Shown one piece after another: positions 7,717-17,000 of a stretch of DNA of 35,131 nucleotides. The notes below the pieces were generated by a model, which saw only the letters and a program-made list of their open reading frames with translations, ran no database searches and was not told where the DNA came from. The translations under genes and the position numbers were made by a program. Position 1 is the first letter of the stretch; each line of letters starts with the position of its first letter. The stretch spans positions 1 through 35,131 of the forward strand of contig CAJIZY010000018.1 in the NCBI GenBank assembly GCA_905181965.1. The letters are read 5' to 3'. This stretch comes from Akkermansiaceae bacterium. GTDB taxonomy: Bacteria > Verrucomicrobiota > Verrucomicrobiia > Verrucomicrobiales > Akkermansiaceae.

Positions 7717-10230
7717 ATGCGCAACACCTGCCTGCTTAATACCGGCACAGGACGTTTCAATGAAGTTGGTTACCTGACCGGGCTCGCTAACACGGATTGG
7801 ACTTGGGCCGTCAAATGCCAGGATTTCGATTGTGATACTCGGACCGATGTTTTCTTTGCGAATGGAATGGCCCGAAGGACGAACGACTCAGACCGGCCAA
7901 TGCCTCTCGAGTTTATGTTCGGCAACACCGAATACGATTTCTTTAAAACGAGTGACACGAGAGCAGAAGATAATTTGGTATTTAGAAATAAAGGGGATCT
8001 AAAATTCGAGGATATGTCTGAAGAATGGGGCATCAAAGATCCCACTATGAGCTATAGTGCAGCGACCGGAGATATCGACAACGATGGTGACCCCGACTTG
8101 CTTGTAGCCCACCTCGACCGGGCCGTTTCATTTTATGAAAATACCAGCGGCCCTGAGCGGAAACGAATTTCGGTAAGCCTGAAGGGCTTGCGCAGCAACT
8201 CACATGCCGTAGGAGGTTTAGTAAAAGTGACAAGCGGCGGCAAAACACAATCCAAAATGATCAGCCCGATGACAGGTTACATATCCTGCAACGAGCCAGT
8301 TCTGCATTTCGGATTAGGCGAGCATGAAAAAATCGAAAAAATGGTCATCGAATGGCCAGCCGGTGGAATTGAAACATTCACAGATCTAAAAGCCGGGTTT
8401 CACTACACCATAACCGAGGCCAAGGACCCACAAGAAGTTCGAAAGCGGGTCAAACCAAAACCAGAATTCGTCAAAGTAAAACTGCTCAAACAAAGTCGGC
8501 ATCGCGAACTCCCCTTCGATGATTATTTCGAACAGCCATTGCTCCCCTGGAAGCAATCCCAAATGGGTCCCGGGATCGCCTGGGCCGACATTGATGGAGA
8601 TGGGGACGAGGACTGCCTCTTAGCCCAGGCCGAAGGAACCGCTAGCATTCTTTCGATTCAAAAGCCAGACCGTCGCCTCGAATCTAAGCCGTCCAGTGTT
8701 TTTTCCTCCCACTCAAAATCTGAAGACATGGCTCCCCTCTTTTTTGATGCTGACCGTGATGGTCGCCCCGACTTGTTGATCACGAGTGGTAGCATTGAGC
8801 ACCCCAGTGGAGATCCTGCATATCGTGATCGGATTCACTTGGGCTCCGGAGAAAAAGGAGAATTCGCTGAGGCCTACTTCTTACCGGGGGAACCTATGAG
8901 CTCGAGCGTTGCAGCGGCTGCCGACTTTGATCAAGACGGAGACCTCGACCTCTTTATCGGAGGGCGAATTGTTCCAGGACGTTGGCCGACCTCCCCTGGA
9001 AGCCGACTCTACCTCAATGAAAGTGAGCCTGGCACCCTCAGGTTTAAGCTCGCTTCCGAGGAACAGGCAGGCGCCTTAAAGGCATGTCAACGCGCGACCT
9101 CGGCTCTGTGGTCCGACATCGATCGTGATGGATGGATGGATCTTTTGGTCACCCATGAATATGGCCCCATCCGTGTCTTCCTCAACAAGGAAGGAAAATT
9201 GCAAGATCTCTCAAACGAGACCGGGATGGAGCAGCTTAAAGGAATGTGGTATGGGATTGCCGGCCGTGACTTAGATGGCGATGGCGATATCGACTACGTC
9301 GCAACCAATTTTGGTAACAATACCACCTACAAAGCGTCAGAAAAAAAACCCGAGCTTCTCTACTATGGGGATCTAGATGGAACTGGGGGATTTCGTGTCG
9401 TTGAGGCCAAATTTGGTGATGAATGCCAATTGCCCAGACGAGGCTTGAGCTGCTCCAGTAATGCCATGCCTTCAATTAAAAAGAATCTGGGGACCTATAA
9501 GAAATTTGCGATTTCAAGCCTCTCTGACATTTATACCCCAAAGAGACTTGAGACGAGTGGTAAACTTGAGATGACCGAACTTCGCAGCATGGTTTTCTAC
9601 AATGAAAGCTCGAAGGGCAAAGTCTCATTCAGATCTGTTGCTCTTCCTCGGATGGCCCAGTTGGCACCCGGATTTGGAGTCGTCCTGACTGAATTAAATG
9701 GTGACTCACAACCCGATCTGGTCATCGCACAAAACTTTTTCTCACCACAACGTGAAGTCGGCAGAATGTCTGGCAGTTCTGGAGCGTCTATCTTGAGCGC
9801 GCTAAAAGACGGAACATTTGAAGTTCACGACACCTACAACACAGGCGTGATTCTCACCGGCGATACGAAAGGCGTCACCGTCAACGAGTTCAATGGAGAT
9901 GGGATTCCCGATCTTTCATTCACCGTGAACAATGGCTCGGTAAGCACCTTCCTTAACACGAGCCGGAAAAAGTTCGTTGGAGTGCGGATCAAGGGACGAA
10001 AAGGAAATTTACGCGCGGTGGGCGCCACCCTCACTTTCACTACCAAAAATGGCAACACTCAAACCATCGAAGTCACCGGAGGAGGAAGCTATCTTTCGCA
10101 ATCTGGAAACACCCAGTTCTTTGGCTTGGGAGAAGATGTATCTGGCCAACTTTCCGTCGTCTGGCCCGATGGTAAAAAGTTTGTTCTCAATGACGTGAAG
10201 CAGGGATTGGTTGATCTTATGTGGAACTAG
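7717..10230 (+). CDS. C-terminal part of the FG-GAP/ASPIC-UnbV secreted protein
   Basis: This continues the protein begun at 6595. It resumes at MRNTCLLNTGTGRF, a stretch internal to family members, so the ATG at 7717 is not a natural start. More FG-GAP repeats follow (DIDNDGDPDLLVA, DIDGDGDEDCLLAQ, DADRDGRPDLLITSG, DFDQDGDLDLFIGG, DIDRDGWMDLLVTHE, DLDGDGDIDYVATNFG). Two ASPIC/UnbV-type modules are present: one after the first repeat set (about 8150-8400, ISVSLKGLRSNSHAVGG... LHFGLGEHEKIEKMVIEWPAGG) and one at the extreme C-terminus (VGVRIKGRKGNLRAVGA... FFGLGEDVSGQLSVVWPDGK). The duplicated propeller-UnbV layout suggests two tandem units in one chain. No signal peptide lies in this half, so without read-through it would not be exported. 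Confidence 0.85.
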   Translation: MRNTCLLNTGTGRFNEVGYLTGLANTDWTWAVKCQDFDCDTRTDVFFANGMARRTNDSDRPMPLEFMFGNTEYDFFKTSDTRAEDNLVFRNKGDLKFEDMSEEWGIKDPTMSYSAATGDIDNDGDPDLLVAHLDRAVSFYENTSGPERKRISVSLKGLRSNSHAVGGLVKVTSGGKTQSKMISPMTGYISCNEPVLHFGLGEHEKIEKMVIEWPAGGIETFTDLKAGFHYTITEAKDPQEVRKRVKPKPEFVKVKLLKQSRHRELPFDDYFEQPLLPWKQSQMGPGIAWADIDGDGDEDCLLAQAEGTASILSIQKPDRRLESKPSSVFSSHSKSEDMAPLFFDADRDGRPDLLITSGSIEHPSGDPAYRDRIHLGSGEKGEFAEAYFLPGEPMSSSVAAAADFDQDGDLDLFIGGRIVPGRWPTSPGSRLYLNESEPGTLRFKLASEEQAGALKACQRATSALWSDIDRDGWMDLLVTHEYGPIRVFLNKEGKLQDLSNETGMEQLKGMWYGIAGRDLDGDGDIDYVATNFGNNTTYKASEKKPELLYYGDLDGTGGFRVVEAKFGDECQLPRRGLSCSSNAMPSIKKNLGTYKKFAISSLSDIYTPKRLETSGKLEMTELRSMVFYNESSKGKVSFRSVALPRMAQLAPGFGVVLTELNGDSQPDLVIAQNFFSPQREVGRMSGSSGASILSALKDGTFEVHDTYNTGVILTGDTKGVTVNEFNGDGIPDLSFTVNNGSVSTFLNTSRKKFVGVRIKGRKGNLRAVGATLTFTTKNGNTQTIEVTGGGSYLSQSGNTQFFGLGEDVSGQLSVVWPDGKKFVLNDVKQGLVDLMWN

Positions 10231-10562
10231 AGAGGAATTTCTTCAATTTGAGCCTCCTTCGCTAGTTCCTCAGGCCAAGAAATCCCGGCAGTCAGTCACC
10301 TTCGTGAAATAAGCGCTTTGCCTGAAGGTGGAGCGTCAGCCGCGTGGAGGGGTGATTCTTTTTTTAGCGATCGGAAACGGCAAAAATTACACCTGACTTT
10401 TGAAAAAGTGGGCATCGAAATTAGCACTACAACCTCAAACTATTTCGATGATCTTAAGCGTGTCATTTTGATTTGACAGCTAAAGTCGATCTTTGCCACC
10501 CTCCACTTCCTAAAGACCTAGATGTTCCTCCAGCGTTTGGGTTTCATCACACATCCGACACC
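10231..10562. other. 332-bp intergenic region, no gene seen
   Basis: This lies between the UnbV gene and the three-unit lectin gene, both on the plus strand. The only structure noticed is CACCTTC (10297-10303) and GAAGGTG (10324-10330), a 7-bp stem with a 20-base loop and no adjoining T-run, so I do not call it a terminator. The open frame of the next gene extends back to 10473 but has no protein features before the ATG at 10563. Confidence 0.4.
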
Positions 10563-12017
10563 ATGAAAATACTGAAAACAAAAACAATGTTGCCATTGGC
10601 TTTAGCAGCCATAGCCAACTTTGAGGCGACCGGCGCGGTTTTAGCCGACTTTGACGGCAACGATGCGATCTACGCAATAGACAGCGTCAAAACACCTGCT
10701 TTTACTGCGAATCAAATCCTCACCGATGGGCCCACCGGGAGTTACCTGCACTTGCTTGATGGTGGCGAAGGTGATGCCGGAAATTACATTTCTTTTGATT
10801 CTGTGACAGCGACCAATGGTTGGACCTCAGCGTCCTTTAAAATGGACTTTAGAACAGATTTAGTTGCGGCCGATGGTTTCAGCGTAGCCTTTCTCGATAC
10901 TGAAATACATGGAGCAACTGGCGTCGTAAGAGCCGGATCAACTGCCCTCGATGGTGTCGAGGAAAGAGGACTTTACTCGAATTCAATCGGGGTCGGATTC
11001 CGAACCTTCAACGGCACGAATGCGACCGTGAACTATAACGGTCAACAAAGCATTGACAGCCAGTATGTTCTTCCGGATGCCGGGACATGGGGATCCATGG
11101 AAGTTACCATGGACCGCGATGCCAATAATACTGTATCCATCGAAGCCGTGGTTTATTCCGAGACCGGCCAACAGGGAACTGCGTTTCCGGTCTTCGCTGA
11201 AGCTCAGACCCTGGCAAACGTTACCCTAGAGAATTTCAGGTTGCAGATCGCTGGCCGAACCGGAGGCTCGGTTCGGCGTGACAAGAAAGATCAATTAGAT
11301 GTTTCAGCTGGAGCTTTTTATAGTCATTACGATGGTGATCATTTTGGAGAAATATACGGGCTTAGCACATCGGACGACGGCTCGGTCGACGTCAGCAATG
11401 GCCCTGACGGTGATCCAGATGCCGATGGGCTATCAAATCTCGAAGAGCAATCTCTCGGAACAGACCCGCAAAGCGATGACACCGATGACGACGGCCTCAG
11501 TGACGCCGTGGAAGATGGCGGGGGAGAGTTCATTAGTGTTACTCAGACCGGAACCGATCCACTAAACGCAGACACCGACGGAGACGGGTTGAGTGATGGT
11601 GTGGAGAACCCACTTCTTGATTTTGTCGACGCAAACCAGCCAGGAACAGACCCAAATAACGCGGACACCGATGGTGATTTTCTTGGGGACTCCGTAGAAA
11701 TCCTGGATGGACGTGACCCAACAGTCCCAGAGGATGTCGATCCTGTCGCAGGCGTTCTTTTGGCTGACTTCGACAATCCTCAGGTCTCCTACGACGCTCA
11801 GGGAGTCAGAACTCCAGGTTTTCTCGCCCAGCAAATTGCTGATAATGGTCCAACTGGCAGCTACTACCACCTCCTCGATGGTGGTGAGGGTGATGCAGGC
11901 AACTACCTTTCCTTTGACGCCCCGGCAGATACCACAGGTTGGAAAACAGCACAATTTTCGATGGACTACCGGGCCGACCGAGTTTCTGCCGATGGTTGGC
12001 ATGATGGCCTTCCTTGA
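10563..12017 (+). CDS. N-terminal part of a three-unit lectin-like/TSP3 secreted protein, frameshifted
   Basis: The start at 10563 gives a signal peptide (MKILKTKTMLPLALAAIANFEATGAVLADF); the longer frame from 10473 lacks one. Unit 1 is a lectin-like domain (FDGNDAIYAIDSV to GRTGGS, about residues 29-236) with the signature GVGFRTFNGTNATVNYNG. It is followed by Asp-rich TSP3-type calcium motifs (DTDDDGLSDAVEDGG, DTDGDGLSDGVENP, DTDGDFLGDSVE). Unit 2 then begins (LLADFDNPQVSYDAQGV) and runs to VSADGW. There one surplus base at about 12000 shifts the frame and the reading ends at 12017. Deleting it gives DGWMMAFLD, matching DGFSVAFLD of unit 1. The linker at 11271-11345 is abnormal. The repaired gene (10563-13818) encodes about 1,084 aa, probably an extracellular Ca-stabilised binding protein. 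Confidence 0.8.
   Translation: MKILKTKTMLPLALAAIANFEATGAVLADFDGNDAIYAIDSVKTPAFTANQILTDGPTGSYLHLLDGGEGDAGNYISFDSVTATNGWTSASFKMDFRTDLVAADGFSVAFLDTEIHGATGVVRAGSTALDGVEERGLYSNSIGVGFRTFNGTNATVNYNGQQSIDSQYVLPDAGTWGSMEVTMDRDANNTVSIEAVVYSETGQQGTAFPVFAEAQTLANVTLENFRLQIAGRTGGSVRRDKKDQLDVSAGAFYSHYDGDHFGEIYGLSTSDDGSVDVSNGPDGDPDADGLSNLEEQSLGTDPQSDDTDDDGLSDAVEDGGGEFISVTQTGTDPLNADTDGDGLSDGVENPLLDFVDANQPGTDPNNADTDGDFLGDSVEILDGRDPTVPEDVDPVAGVLLADFDNPQVSYDAQGVRTPGFLAQQIADNGPTGSYYHLLDGGEGDAGNYLSFDAPADTTGWKTAQFSMDYRADRVSADGWHDGLP
11271..11345 (+). other. possible second replaced patch inside the lectin gene
   Basis: After GRTGGS the sister unit continues with an Asp-rich linker (MDLDVDNLVLNV, then DSDGDGLADLWE). 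Here about 25 codons read VRRDKKDQLDVSAGAF then YSHYDGDHFG, before normal repeat sequence returns at EIYGLSTSDDGS. The patch is in frame, more A/T-rich than its surroundings, and unrelated to the linkers in units 2 and 3. A foreign donor is only inferred; rapid divergence is the alternative. Confidence 0.35.
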
Positions 12018-13818
12018 CATCCCAACTCATGGCGACACAGGCGTGGTTCGCGCTGGCTCTAATGGATTTGCAGATGCTGAGGAGCGTGGTTTGTTTTCGA
12101 ACTCCATTGGCGTCGGATTTAGGACGTTTAACGGGACCAATGCGACGGTAAATTACGATGGTCAACAAAGTGCCGATATTCCGTATGAGCAACAACAAAG
12201 TAGTTGGGGTTCGGTCGAAGTCGTCTTACAAAAAAGCTCGGAAGGCAACGTCCTCCTAGATGCCACAATCTATCCGGAGATCGGACTCCTTGGAGCTGGC
12301 CAAAACGTTGTTTCCAACTATCTGATGGAGGGTGTGGCTCTCGAACAATTTCGCATGCAGATTGGGGGACGAACCGGAGGAGCATCCATGGACCTCGATG
12401 TCGACAACTTGGTGCTTAATGTTTTCAAAGCTGGTGAAGGCGATAGCGACGGTGATGGCTTAGCTGATCTTTGGGAGAACAAATTTGATCTCTCCACTGA
12501 CGATGACGGCTCAATTGATCCAAACAACGGACCAATCGGTGATCCAGATGGAGATGGCTTAACGAACCTCGAGGAGAACGCCCTTGGCACTAGCCCGATC
12601 GATGACGACACCGATAGTGATGGTTACAAAGATGGAGTTGAGGATGGCGGAGGCACCTTCGTTAGCCTCTCCAAGACAGGGACTAGCCCTCTTAATCCAG
12701 ACACTGACGATGATGGTCTCCTCGATGGTGTCGAGAACCCATTGGTTGACTTCGTTGATGCTGACCAACCTGGGACAGATCCTAACAACCCTGACTCTGA
12801 CGGTGATGGTTTCAAGGACGGCATCGAAATCGCGGCTGGTGGCGATCCCACTTCTGGTGACACTATTACAGTGGGAGGTGACGGAGTCATCGCAAACTTC
12901 GATCTCACAGGTGAAAAGTATGCTGAAGAAGCACTTCGCAACGCTCCGATCGTGGGACTCCAAGCCCAAGAAGGAGATTCCGATGGAAACTTCTACCAAC
13001 TTCTCGAAACTGTCGGTAGCGCCGGAAACTATATCTCATTTGAATCAAGTGAAGATTACACCGGTTGGGAAAGCTTCTCGTTCCAAATGGACTATCTTTC
13101 TACTGAAATGCAGGCTGATGGGTTCGGAATCAACTTCCTAGATACCGAAGTCCATGGTGAATCTGGTGCTGTTCAGGTTCTTTCTGAGGAAGAAAATGCC
13201 TTGATCGATAATTCCTTCGGGGTTGGCTTTAAGACCTTCCAGTCCACTGAAGCTTCCATCACATGGAATGGCATTGATGTCAGTGGAAGGCTTCCTTTCA
13301 CCTTAACGAACGATAAATGGGCTTCTATTGGCATTGACGTTGACAGAGATCCAATCACCAAAACAGCGCTTGTCGATGTGACTGTTTACGACGCACCGGA
13401 TCGTCAAGGAATTGCTGAAAATGTCTACACTGACTTCGAGGTTGAAGGCATGACTCTTGAGGACTTCCGAGTCCAACTTGAGGGCCGCACCGGAGGTTCA
13501 GCCATGAACTTCTCAATCGATAACCTCAAACTGATTGTCGATGGCAGCGGAGGAGGAAACTCTGGAATCGTCATTAACTCGGTTACAAGAGAGGTTGTGA
13601 ATGGAAGTGTCTCGGTAACAATTACGTGGAACTCCCGTGAAGGGCAGACCTACTCTGTTCTTGCGAGTGAAGACCTCGCCCTTGGCGATCTCACCCTCTG
13701 GGACGAGCTTGATGATGGTGTCCAAGCCGCCGTTGGCGCAGATGTGACATCATTCACCGAAAGTGGTCTCCCACTTGATACCAAGACAAGATTCTACATC
13801 GTGCGGATTCCTGAATAG
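12001..13818 (+). CDS. C-terminal part of the three-unit lectin-like/TSP3 secreted protein
   Basis: This is the continuation of the gene begun at 10563, in the next frame. It completes lectin unit 2 (AFLDIPTHGDTGVVRAGS... GVGFRTFNGTNATVNYDG... QIGGRTGGASMDLDVDNL). A TSP3 calcium-motif linker follows (DSDGDGLADLWE, DPDGDGLTNLEE, DTDSDGYKDGVEDGG, DTDDDGLLDGVENP, DSDGDGFKDGIE), then a third, more diverged lectin unit (ANFDLTGEKYAEEALRN... VGFKTFQSTEASITWNG... LEGRTGGSAMNFSIDNL). The C-terminal 70 residues (ITWNSREGQTYSVLASEDL... FYIVRIPE) are a small beta domain seen at the end of many Verrucomicrobiota exported proteins. There is no PEP-CTERM tail, unlike the paralogue at 5392-6130. No independent start signal is visible near 12001, so this is not a separate gene. 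Its ligand is unknown. Confidence 0.8.
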   Translation: MMAFLDIPTHGDTGVVRAGSNGFADAEERGLFSNSIGVGFRTFNGTNATVNYDGQQSADIPYEQQQSSWGSVEVVLQKSSEGNVLLDATIYPEIGLLGAGQNVVSNYLMEGVALEQFRMQIGGRTGGASMDLDVDNLVLNVFKAGEGDSDGDGLADLWENKFDLSTDDDGSIDPNNGPIGDPDGDGLTNLEENALGTSPIDDDTDSDGYKDGVEDGGGTFVSLSKTGTSPLNPDTDDDGLLDGVENPLVDFVDADQPGTDPNNPDSDGDGFKDGIEIAAGGDPTSGDTITVGGDGVIANFDLTGEKYAEEALRNAPIVGLQAQEGDSDGNFYQLLETVGSAGNYISFESSEDYTGWESFSFQMDYLSTEMQADGFGINFLDTEVHGESGAVQVLSEEENALIDNSFGVGFKTFQSTEASITWNGIDVSGRLPFTLTNDKWASIGIDVDRDPITKTALVDVTVYDAPDRQGIAENVYTDFEVEGMTLEDFRVQLEGRTGGSAMNFSIDNLKLIVDGSGGGNSGIVINSVTREVVNGSVSVTITWNSREGQTYSVLASEDLALGDLTLWDELDDGVQAAVGADVTSFTESGLPLDTKTRFYIVRIPE

Positions 13819-13827
13819 GACCCAGCA

Positions 13828-13853
13828 CTCTGACTTCTAGTCAGAGCGTTTTT
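13828..13853 (+). terminator. intrinsic terminator 1 after the lectin gene
   Basis: CTCTGAC and GTCAGAG form a 7-bp stem with loop TTCTA, followed by CG and five T. It begins 10 bp after the stop codon at 13818. Confidence 0.8.
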
Positions 13854-13855
13854 CG

Positions 13856-13893
13856 GGGGTGATTGCCTATAGGCAATCACCCCTTCTTTTTTT
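13856..13893 (+). terminator. intrinsic terminator 2, perfect 28-bp palindrome with T-run
   Basis: GGGGTGATTGCCTA and TAGGCAATCACCCC form an unbroken 28-bp palindrome (13856-13883), followed by TTCTTTTTTTC. It sits directly behind the first terminator, giving a strong double stop that insulates the downstream operon. Confidence 0.85.
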
Positions 13894-14053
13894 CAGGCAC
13901 TGACAAAATCAGCTAAGGACGCAAAGGGATAATCCCCCTCTACGCTAATTCTAGAGGAAGTGGCGAAAGCCACCCACATCAAGGCTATGATTTATAACTT
14001 GAGATCGCAACCTGGCGCAAAATTCGTTACAGCCGAACCCCAACCAATTTATC

Positions 14054-17000
14054 ATGCGGTCATCACTTGCCCTACTCCTTACTTTCTTTCTACTTCCAAT
14101 ATCTGTTTTCGCAGAAGAACCAGCGAAAGTAGATCCTCCTAAAAAAGAGACGCCCAAGAAAAAGCGGAAACAAAAATCTCCCGTCAAACCCGCCGACTAC
14201 GCTCAATGGGAGCGGCTTGATCCGGGAAATCGCCAATTTTCTCCGAACGGAAAATGGTTGATCTACGGGGTCACCCGTGTCGATGAAGAGAGGACCTTGC
14301 GACTTCATCGTCTTACGGGAAAAAAAATGCCCGAAGTGGAGAGCTTCCAACATGGCACGCGCCCTGTCTTTTCAAATGACAGCGCATGGCTTGCCGTCAC
14401 TATCGGCAAATCACCAGCAGAGGCCAAAAAAGAACCAAAAGAAAAGTTACCCGGCGCAACCACCCACCTCCGAAATCTCGCCAGTAAGGAAACCATCATA
14501 TTCAAAAATGTCAGCGCATTCCACTTCAGCGATGACAGCCGATTTGCCGCGATTGAAGTCAACGGAAAATCGCCTGGAAAAGCCCTCATCGTCCGTAATC
14601 TCTCCAACACAACCAACACCACCTTTGGCAATGTGACCCAACATGCCTGGAGCGATCAAGGTTCTCACCTAGCGATGGTCGTCGACTCGCCCAGCATCAG
14701 CAATTCTCTCCAGGTCTTCTCGCCCAAGACCGGAATACTGCGCACGCTCGAATCAAGTGACCTAGAATACAAATCTCTCCAATGGCGCAAAGACTCGCTC
14801 GATCTCGCCGTGATGCTCGAAAAGGCACACGCAGAAAAAGAAGATGTTTCACATACTGTCATTGCATGGAAGGGCGTCGCTCAAAAGAAACCTAAAAAGC
14901 ACGTCTACGATCACACCCAAGACAAAAACTTTTCAGCAGAAATGTTTCTTCCCGCCGGCAAAATCAGCTGGTCAGAGGATGGCACGGCGATTTACTGCGA
15001 TTTGAAAGAGTGGGAGAATAAACCAAAAGCACTAAAGCCCAAAGCGGCTGAAGAACCGAAGAAAGAAGAAGGAGAAAAGGAAGACCCTAAAAAAGAACCA
15101 CAGCTAGTAAAAGAAGAAGAAACTAAAGAAGAGAAAGCTCCTGAAAAAAAGCCACAGCCAAAAAAGAGGGAAGACACTATGGGAAAAACACTCCGTGATA
15201 CCCTTCAAGATAAATCAAACGTCGAAGTCTGGCATACCAAAGACACTGAAATCATGCCCCTGCAAAAGAAGCAGGCTTCGTCACAAAAAAACCCAAGCCG
15301 AAAAGCAATGTGGTGGCTAGGTGAAAAATCAATTGTGCAACTTGGCAACGAGTTGACCGAAAAAATCGGAATCACCCGAAAAGGAAATCGAGCGATTGGA
15401 ATCGACCGCACCCCTCACAAAGAAACCGCGATGTTTGGGCCTCGTCTGCAAGACGTTTACAAAATCGACACCAAAACTGGGGAGCGGGAGAAAATTCTCG
15501 AAGGTCTCAAATATGTCCTATCGACAAGCCCCGACGGTCAAACCCTTCTCTACATGCGTAACGGGAAACTATGGGCCTGCGACCTCGAAACGAACCAAGA
15601 GACGCACCTCGGTAAAGACCTTGTTATCAAATTTTCCGACGAAGAAGACGACACTCTCGCCGTTGAAAAACGTCCGTATGGTCAGGGGATCTGGCTCAAG
15701 GATTCTTCCGCCTTCTTGATGTATGATCGCTATGACCTCTGGCTCATCTCCCCAAATGGCTCGTCCACTACCAAAATGACCAATGGTCGCAAAGATCGTA
15801 TCCGCCATCGCCTCTCACAAGCCAATTTCTTAAAAGACAACGATGGTTTACTTGAACCTGATCAACCACTCTATCTCGCTCTCTATGGTGATCGCACCAA
15901 GAAATCAGGATACGGAAAACTAGAGGCCATTCGGTCCAAAAAGCCCGTTGAGGTCTTAGTTTGGGAAGACAAAATGATTAGCTCACTCACCCGTGCTAAA
16001 AATGCTGACCGTTACCTTCTTACTATCGAAAGCGGTAATGATTCACCGGACATTTACGTCTCAGGCCCAAATCTTGCTCGGCGAAAACAGATCTCTAAAA
16101 CAAACTTATTCCAAAAACAGCACTATTGGGGACGCACCGAATTAGTCGACTTCGAAAACAAGAATGGAGTCAAACTCCAGGGGTCCCTACGCTACCCGGC
16201 CAACTACCGTGACGGAAAAAAATACCCCATGGTCGTCTATATCTACGAGAAACGATCCCAAGGGCTCCATAAATACGAAGTCCCAAGCGAAAAGCACCCC
16301 TACAATCCCGCCGTCTTCTCCGCCGAGGGATACTTCGTTTTCCAACCTGATATCGTTTACCGTCCTCAAGAGCCCGGAATCTCAGCTCTTGAGTGTGTCG
16401 TCCCGGCAGTCGAACAAATCCTCAAAACCGGAATGGTTGATAAAAATAAAGTCGGTCTGGTCGGCCACTCATGGGGCGCTTACCAAACCGCTTTTATCGT
16501 AACTCGAAGCGATCTCTTTGCCGCGGGCGTGGCGGGCGCTCCTCTCACCAATATGATGAGTATGTCGGTGAGCGTGTATTGGAACTCCGGTCAAACCAAT
16601 GCCGCCATTTTCACCCAATCACAAGGCCGCATGGATAAACCTTTTTGGCAAGACCCTGAGAACTATATTCGCAATTCCCCTATCCACGGACTTGATCAAT
16701 TAAATACCCCACTTCTCATCGCGTTCGGTGATAAGGATGGGGCCGTCGACTGGGGCCAGGGAGTCCAAATGTACAATGCGGCTCGCTGGGCTGGGAAAGA
16801 AAACCTCGTCATGCTAGTCTACCCGGGCGAGAATCATAGCCTTCGAAAAGAAGAAAACATGGTTGACTACCACTATCGTGTTCGCGAGTGGTTCGACACC
16901 CACGTCAAAGGCCAAGAGGCCCCGAAGTGGATCACCGAGGGGAAATCATTCCTCGAAAGACAAAAAGAAAAAGAGGACAAGAAAGACAAGCCTCAGTCGA

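Noticed and set aside
7717..7719. ATG at 7717 as the start of a separate UnbV gene
   Set aside because: MRNTCLLNTGTG is internal to the family and has no signal peptide. The frame is the same as the upstream part, so both halves are one broken gene.
10297..10330. Hairpin after the UnbV gene as a terminator
   Set aside because: The loop is 20 bases and no T-run follows on either strand.
11707..12000. Early part of the long frame 11707-13818 upstream of the frameshift
   Set aside because: Its translation before 12001 is meaningless, while the other frame reads as lectin unit 2 and TSP3 motifs. Only the part after about 12000 is real.
11400..12850. Repetitive DNA in the lectin gene considered as a CRISPR array or satellite
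   Set aside because: The repeats are coding: they keep frame, encode TSP3 calcium motifs and lectin units, and have no uniform repeat-spacer spacing.
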